The position numbers and the translations under genes were made by a program. A DNA stretch of 9,041 nt. Source: an uncultured Chitinophagaceae bacterium. GTDB lineage: Bacteria; Bacteroidota; Bacteroidia; Chitinophagales; Chitinophagaceae. Positions 6,313-9,041 of the stretch are shown in pieces. The stretch covers positions 1 through 9,041 of the forward strand of contig CAMLEM010000048.1 of assembly GCA_946479005.1 (NCBI GenBank), given 5' to 3'. The notes below the pieces were generated by a model. That model worked only from the letters and a program-made list of their open reading frames with translations, searched no databases and was not told where the DNA came from. How positions within the stretch are numbered: the first letter of the stretch is position 1; each line of letters starts with the position of its first letter.

Positions 6313-7689
6313 ATGAAAGCCCTCGCCCAAGCAGTCATTTTCATTTGCGTGTTCCTGGCCAGCCTTCCTGCCGCCGCGCTAACGATCTACGAGATCAGGT
6401 ATGAGTTTAGGGGGCTTACCGAATTTCCGACCTATACCGCGATGCTGGTCCGTTATGGGAACGGCACCGGTTTTATGCGGGTGCGGTACACCAATAAGGC
6501 AAAGACCGAGGTGTATGTGGTCAATATGGAATTTGATGAGGTGGAGGGTCGCTCCAAGATCGACGGGATGCCTCATCTCACGCTGCAGTTCCGCGGAAAG
6601 AACCCCAAATACATTATGAATACGTCGGGGAAAAAGGAGAACGAAGCTTACAACCCCGACGTTCTCTGGTTTAAGAAGGAAGCGAATGACAAGAATTTCC
6701 GTCCCTGGGGAGTGACATCCCGGAATGAGGATGGAACTTATGAGCAGGGGACGATCGGCACCGTCAAGGTGATGAACGTGGAAGACCTCACCCAGTCGTA
6801 TGTAAAGACTTATTTCCTGGATTCAGAGCCTTTTTATAAGAATTTGTTCAAGAAAAATCCGGTAGCAGTCAATCCTACAGGACCGGGAAATAACGGATCA
6901 ACGAATCCCTCGCCTTCCACAACACCCACAAAGATCCACCTGGTGGTAGTGGCAGCCACAGAGGACCCCCGCATCGGCTTCAGCGTACAAAAGGATGTGA
7001 TCAATTTTTCCAGCCAGATCAAAGATGTGGCAACTTTCCTTTCGCTCCCTTTGAACTATGTGGAGGTAAGCGGAAAGAATTTCGGGAAAGCGAACCTGGA
7101 GGCCGCTGTCAATAACCTCCGGCCGCAGGCCAATGACATTGTGATCTTCTATTATTCCGGCCACGGTTACAGTGCAGAACAAAACCCCCGTGAGCAGTAT
7201 CCCCAGTTCGATCTCCGGCAAAGCCGGTTCGATGACATCCTCAAAGCCACGGTGAATGCGTCCGAAATCCTGAACCGTATCCAGTCGAAGAATGCAAGAC
7301 TCAATCTTGTTTTCACGGATTGCTGCAACTCCAATCTTGGATTATTGAAACCGGAGGGCAAGAATTTCGCGCTGACCACCAAATCCCTTCTGGATTGGGA
7401 AAAAAGCTTCGTGTACGACCTGTTTATGAAAAGCAAGGGTTCCATTCTCGCAACGGCAGCCAAAAAAGGGCAATATGCATACGGGAATACGGATGTGGGC
7501 GGATATTTTACATCCAATCTCATTACCTCGATAGAAAAATACCTGAGCAAATTCCAAACCGTATCTCCCAGCTGGCAGCAGATCATCACGGAAGCGCAAA
7601 GTTCAACTGTAAAGCTGAGCTTGAGCAATACCTGCGCACCCAACGTCACCTGCCGGCAGGATCCCATCTATGCCGTGGATCTCAGGTAA
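6313..7689 (+). CDS. Secreted caspase-family (peptidase C14-like) protein
   Basis: This 458-residue protein has a signal peptide (1-22, cleavage probably after PAAA). An N-terminal, beta-rich domain of unknown fold follows (about 23-180; landmarks TAMLVRYGNGTGFMRVRY, NPDVLWFKKEAND, EPFYKNLF). A low-complexity Pro/Asn/Ser/Thr/Gly linker (183-206) precedes a caspase-like domain (207-about 435). That domain has the core strand KIHLVVVAATEDP, then DIVIFYYSGHGYS with the His of the dyad at 284, and LVFTDCCNS with the likely nucleophile Cys338. Asp336 sits where metacaspase-type enzymes bind basic P1 residues. ILATAAKKGQYAY and GGYFTSNLI are further C14 landmarks. Cys441 and Cys447 in the tail could form a disulphide outside the cytoplasm. 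An intact dyad implies protease activity, but the substrate is unknown. A weak TAnnTTTG-like box (6289-6296, TAATTTTA) precedes the gene; the start is supported by the signal peptide. Confidence 0.9.
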   Translation: MKALAQAVIFICVFLASLPAAALTIYEIRYEFRGLTEFPTYTAMLVRYGNGTGFMRVRYTNKAKTEVYVVNMEFDEVEGRSKIDGMPHLTLQFRGKNPKYIMNTSGKKENEAYNPDVLWFKKEANDKNFRPWGVTSRNEDGTYEQGTIGTVKVMNVEDLTQSYVKTYFLDSEPFYKNLFKKNPVAVNPTGPGNNGSTNPSPSTTPTKIHLVVVAATEDPRIGFSVQKDVINFSSQIKDVATFLSLPLNYVEVSGKNFGKANLEAAVNNLRPQANDIVIFYYSGHGYSAEQNPREQYPQFDLRQSRFDDILKATVNASEILNRIQSKNARLNLVFTDCCNSNLGLLKPEGKNFALTTKSLLDWEKSFVYDLFMKSKGSILATAAKKGQYAYGNTDVGGYFTSNLITSIEKYLSKFQTVSPSWQQIITEAQSSTVKLSLSNTCAPNVTCRQDPIYAVDLR

Positions 7690-7694
7690 TGGCT

Positions 7695-8534
7695 TCATCG
7701 CCGGAGCTCCGCCGCTTTTTCATAGATGAACCTGACCATCGCGTTCTTGGATTCATCGGAAGTAAGATAAAGCTGGTATCGCTTGTCGCCGGCATTCACG
7801 ATCATCAAAGCGGTGTTGGGAGGAATGGAGCCCAGGTTCTCACCCACCATAATCACTTCCTGTTCCGGCCTCTTAAGATCCATCTTCACGGTGATGGACA
7901 CCGGTTTTGCGCTCAGGTGTTTTCGTGAGGCAGCGGGCATTCCGTTTACGTAAACCGATATTGTATCGCCATCGATCTGCCCATTATCATAAAAGTCGAT
8001 CTTGATCAACCCTGTATCCACTTTGATCTCTTTTACCAGCTCGACTTTGCGATTTGTAACTGCAGGCGGGAGCTTCAGCTCGGGTTTGAAAGTGGATTTA
8101 TCATACCGGATCAAAACGATGGTGCCTGGCGGACAGGCCGACTTGTTATCCATCGTCCTTCCCGTCCAGCTTCCCCGGAGCTGCTCTTCCGGCCCCGAGC
8201 CTTTATGATAGGTCAGCGCGTATTTCTTTATACAGGGTGTGCAATCAGACGGGATCTGGAAAGTGGTTACCCCCAGTTCGGTTATCGAAAAGCTGTTGTC
8301 GGGGAGAACCGTGCCCTCGAAGGTCTCTTTTACAAAATTGGAAGTATCGGAATAATGATAGGATACACCGGTGATCTTCGTTCCCACTACCTGCAGTTGG
8401 AGTTCGATGTTATAGACCGGGAAGCATCCACCCGGCTCCATCACGAGTCTCCCTTTCCATATGCCATTGATGTTCTGGGCAGGGGCCAGTACGGGGATCA
8501 GCCCCAAAAGAATAACTAAGAATTGTCGGTGCAT
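7695..8534 (-). CDS. Secreted two-domain protein with DNGxIDGD / ENLGxIPPNT C-terminal domain
   Basis: This 279-residue protein of unknown function has a signal peptide (1-19, cleavage near APA/Q). Its N-terminal domain (about 20-145) opens with NINGIWKGRL and is rich in alternating beta-strand patterns (YNIELQLQVVGTKITGVSYH in part, LRGSWTGR), suggesting a small beta-barrel or sandwich, perhaps lipocalin-like. It has four Cys (37, 98, 101, 134), two of them as CTPC, suited to disulphides after export. The C-terminal domain (about 157-273) carries YDNGQIDGDTISVYVN (182-197) and GENLGSIPPNTALMIV (231-246). It is paralogous to the gene immediately upstream. The Asp-rich DNGQIDGD loop resembles a cation-binding turn, but that is inference. 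It converges with the caspase-family gene with only 5 bp between stop codons, and lies 57 bp downstream of the paralogue on the same strand, so the two are probably co-transcribed. Confidence 0.85.
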   Translation of the reverse strand: MHRQFLVILLGLIPVLAPAQNINGIWKGRLVMEPGGCFPVYNIELQLQVVGTKITGVSYHYSDTSNFVKETFEGTVLPDNSFSITELGVTTFQIPSDCTPCIKKYALTYHKGSGPEEQLRGSWTGRTMDNKSACPPGTIVLIRYDKSTFKPELKLPPAVTNRKVELVKEIKVDTGLIKIDFYDNGQIDGDTISVYVNGMPAASRKHLSAKPVSITVKMDLKRPEQEVIMVGENLGSIPPNTALMIVNAGDKRYQLYLTSDESKNAMVRFIYEKAAELRR

Positions 8535-8591
8535 CTGGAAGGAAAAATATGTGAAAAAGACGAAGCCCTTCGAAAAATTACAGTAGCGGTA

Positions 8592-9041
8592 TCAGGGTTT
8601 ACGGTAACGGAATTTGACGACGGCATTCTTTTGCTCAGTAGACGTGATGCGGGCCTCAAAACGTTGCCCGCCGGATTCAACGATCATCAACGAAGTGTTG
8701 GGCGGGATCCTGCCCAGGTTCTCAGCTACCATCACCAACTCATAATCGGCATCCTCATCGTCAATGGTGAATTTCACCTGCAGGGGAGAGGCGGTCAGCA
8801 TTTTCGAAGACAGCACAAGTTTTTTATTCAGGTAAACGGAGATCGTGTCCCCGTCTATCTCCCCGTTATCGAATAACTTCACGGTTACTTCGGGCGTTGT
8901 CACGGTAAATATCCTGACTACCTCGTTGGTGCGGTTCTTCAATACGGGAGGTGTGGGGATCACCGGCTTGATCACCGGTTCCCTGATCACTTTAGCGGAA
9001 TCCTTTTTTACGGGAGGAGTTGTTTTATTGACCGGTTTGTT
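8592..9041 (-). CDS. Partial gene: paralogous DNGxIDGD-domain protein (C-terminal 149 residues)
   Basis: The frame is open from the stop at 8592 to the window edge, so the N-terminus is missing. The GTG at 8988-8990 is in frame but probably just an internal valine, because 17 more codons read through to base 9041 without a stop. The visible part begins with a Lys/Pro/Val/Thr-rich linker (NKPVNKTTPPVKKDSAK and PVIKPVIPTPPV). A single domain follows with FDNGEIDGDTISVYLN and AENLGRIPPNTSLMIV. Ungapped hand alignment to the C-terminal domain of the downstream neighbour gives about 55 identities in 118 positions. The linker suggests that at least one more domain precedes it. Function unknown; the protein is probably exported like its neighbour, but no signal peptide is visible. 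Confidence 0.82.
   Translation of the reverse strand, partial: NKPVNKTTPPVKKDSAKVIREPVIKPVIPTPPVLKNRTNEVVRIFTVTTPEVTVKLFDNGEIDGDTISVYLNKKLVLSSKMLTASPLQVKFTIDDEDADYELVMVAENLGRIPPNTSLMIVESGGQRFEARITSTEQKNAVVKFRYRKP

Noticed and set aside
7167..7667. A 166-codon minus-strand frame opposite the caspase catalytic region
   Set aside because: It is antisense to the conserved SGHG/DCCNS coding region, which fixes the true frame; its product shows no coherent motif.
7698..7717. Near-palindrome CGCCGGAGCTCCGCCG followed by CTTTTTC as a possible terminator for the caspase-family gene
   Set aside because: The dyad has essentially no loop, one mismatch and only a short T-run, and it lies inside the neighbouring coding region. 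It may act weakly but is not supportable as a feature.
7320..7928. A 202-codon plus-strand frame spanning the end of the caspase-family gene and the end of its convergent neighbour
   Set aside because: It lies in another frame across two well-supported genes, has no recognisable domain or signal, and its composition is that of a shadow frame.
8551..8575. Short hairpin (CGAA/TTCG) with a nearby T-run between the two paralogous genes, as a minus-strand terminator
   Set aside because: The stem is only 4-5 bp, too weak to call; the genes are more likely co-transcribed.
8523..8876. A 117-codon plus-strand frame crossing the gap between the two paralogues
   Set aside because: Most of it is antisense to the conserved DNGxIDGD domain, and it lacks protein-like features.
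8592..8990. Treating the right-edge gene as complete with a GTG start at 8990
   Set aside because: The frame stays open to the window edge with a linker-like sequence and no signal peptide, so it is a truncated gene rather than a complete 132-residue protein.

Overview
The window looks like chromosomal DNA of a Bacteroidota member, most likely Chitinophagaceae or a close relative. The evidence is a C-terminal type IX secretion (T9SS) sorting domain, a PepSY-like secreted protein of the kind common in this group, starts without clear Shine-Dalgarno sequences, and AT-rich upstream elements resembling the Bacteroidota TTTG / TAnnTTTG promoter. Genus assignment is inference. There is no sign of a mobile element, CRISPR array, tRNA or rRNA.

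Layout. Positions 1-135 (+) hold the last 44 codons of a gene entering from the left. It converges on, and overlaps by 7 bp, a TPR-repeat protein (129-1853, -). Upstream of the TPR gene, on the same strand and 32 bp away, is an ABC-F ATPase (1886-3850, -); the two may be co-transcribed. A strong intrinsic terminator (3939-3972) isolates them from the next minus-strand gene, a secreted beta-propeller-like T9SS cargo protein (3999-5414, -). A 252-bp divergent intergenic region with two putative promoters and a bulged dyad leads to a small PepSY-like secreted protein (5667-6203, +), which is followed by a near-perfect terminator hairpin (6239-6277). Next comes a signal-peptide-bearing caspase-family (C14-like) protein with an intact His/Cys dyad (6313-7689, +). 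Converging on it with a 5-bp gap are two minus-strand genes: a 279-residue secreted protein (7695-8534) and a C-terminal fragment of a paralogue (8592-9041, cut by the window edge). These two share a C-terminal domain marked by DNGxIDGDTISVY and ENLGxIPPNTxLMIV.

How the genes fit together. Five of the six complete genes encode proteins with an N-terminal signal or anchor, so this is mostly an envelope or secreted-protein neighbourhood; the cytoplasmic exception is the ABC-F protein, a ribosome-associated ATPase family. No classical pathway links the genes. The most interesting part is the right third, where an exported caspase-like protease with an uncharacterised N-terminal domain sits next to a tandem pair of proteins sharing a domain I cannot name. 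Whether they form a functional module is a hypothesis, not something the sequence proves.
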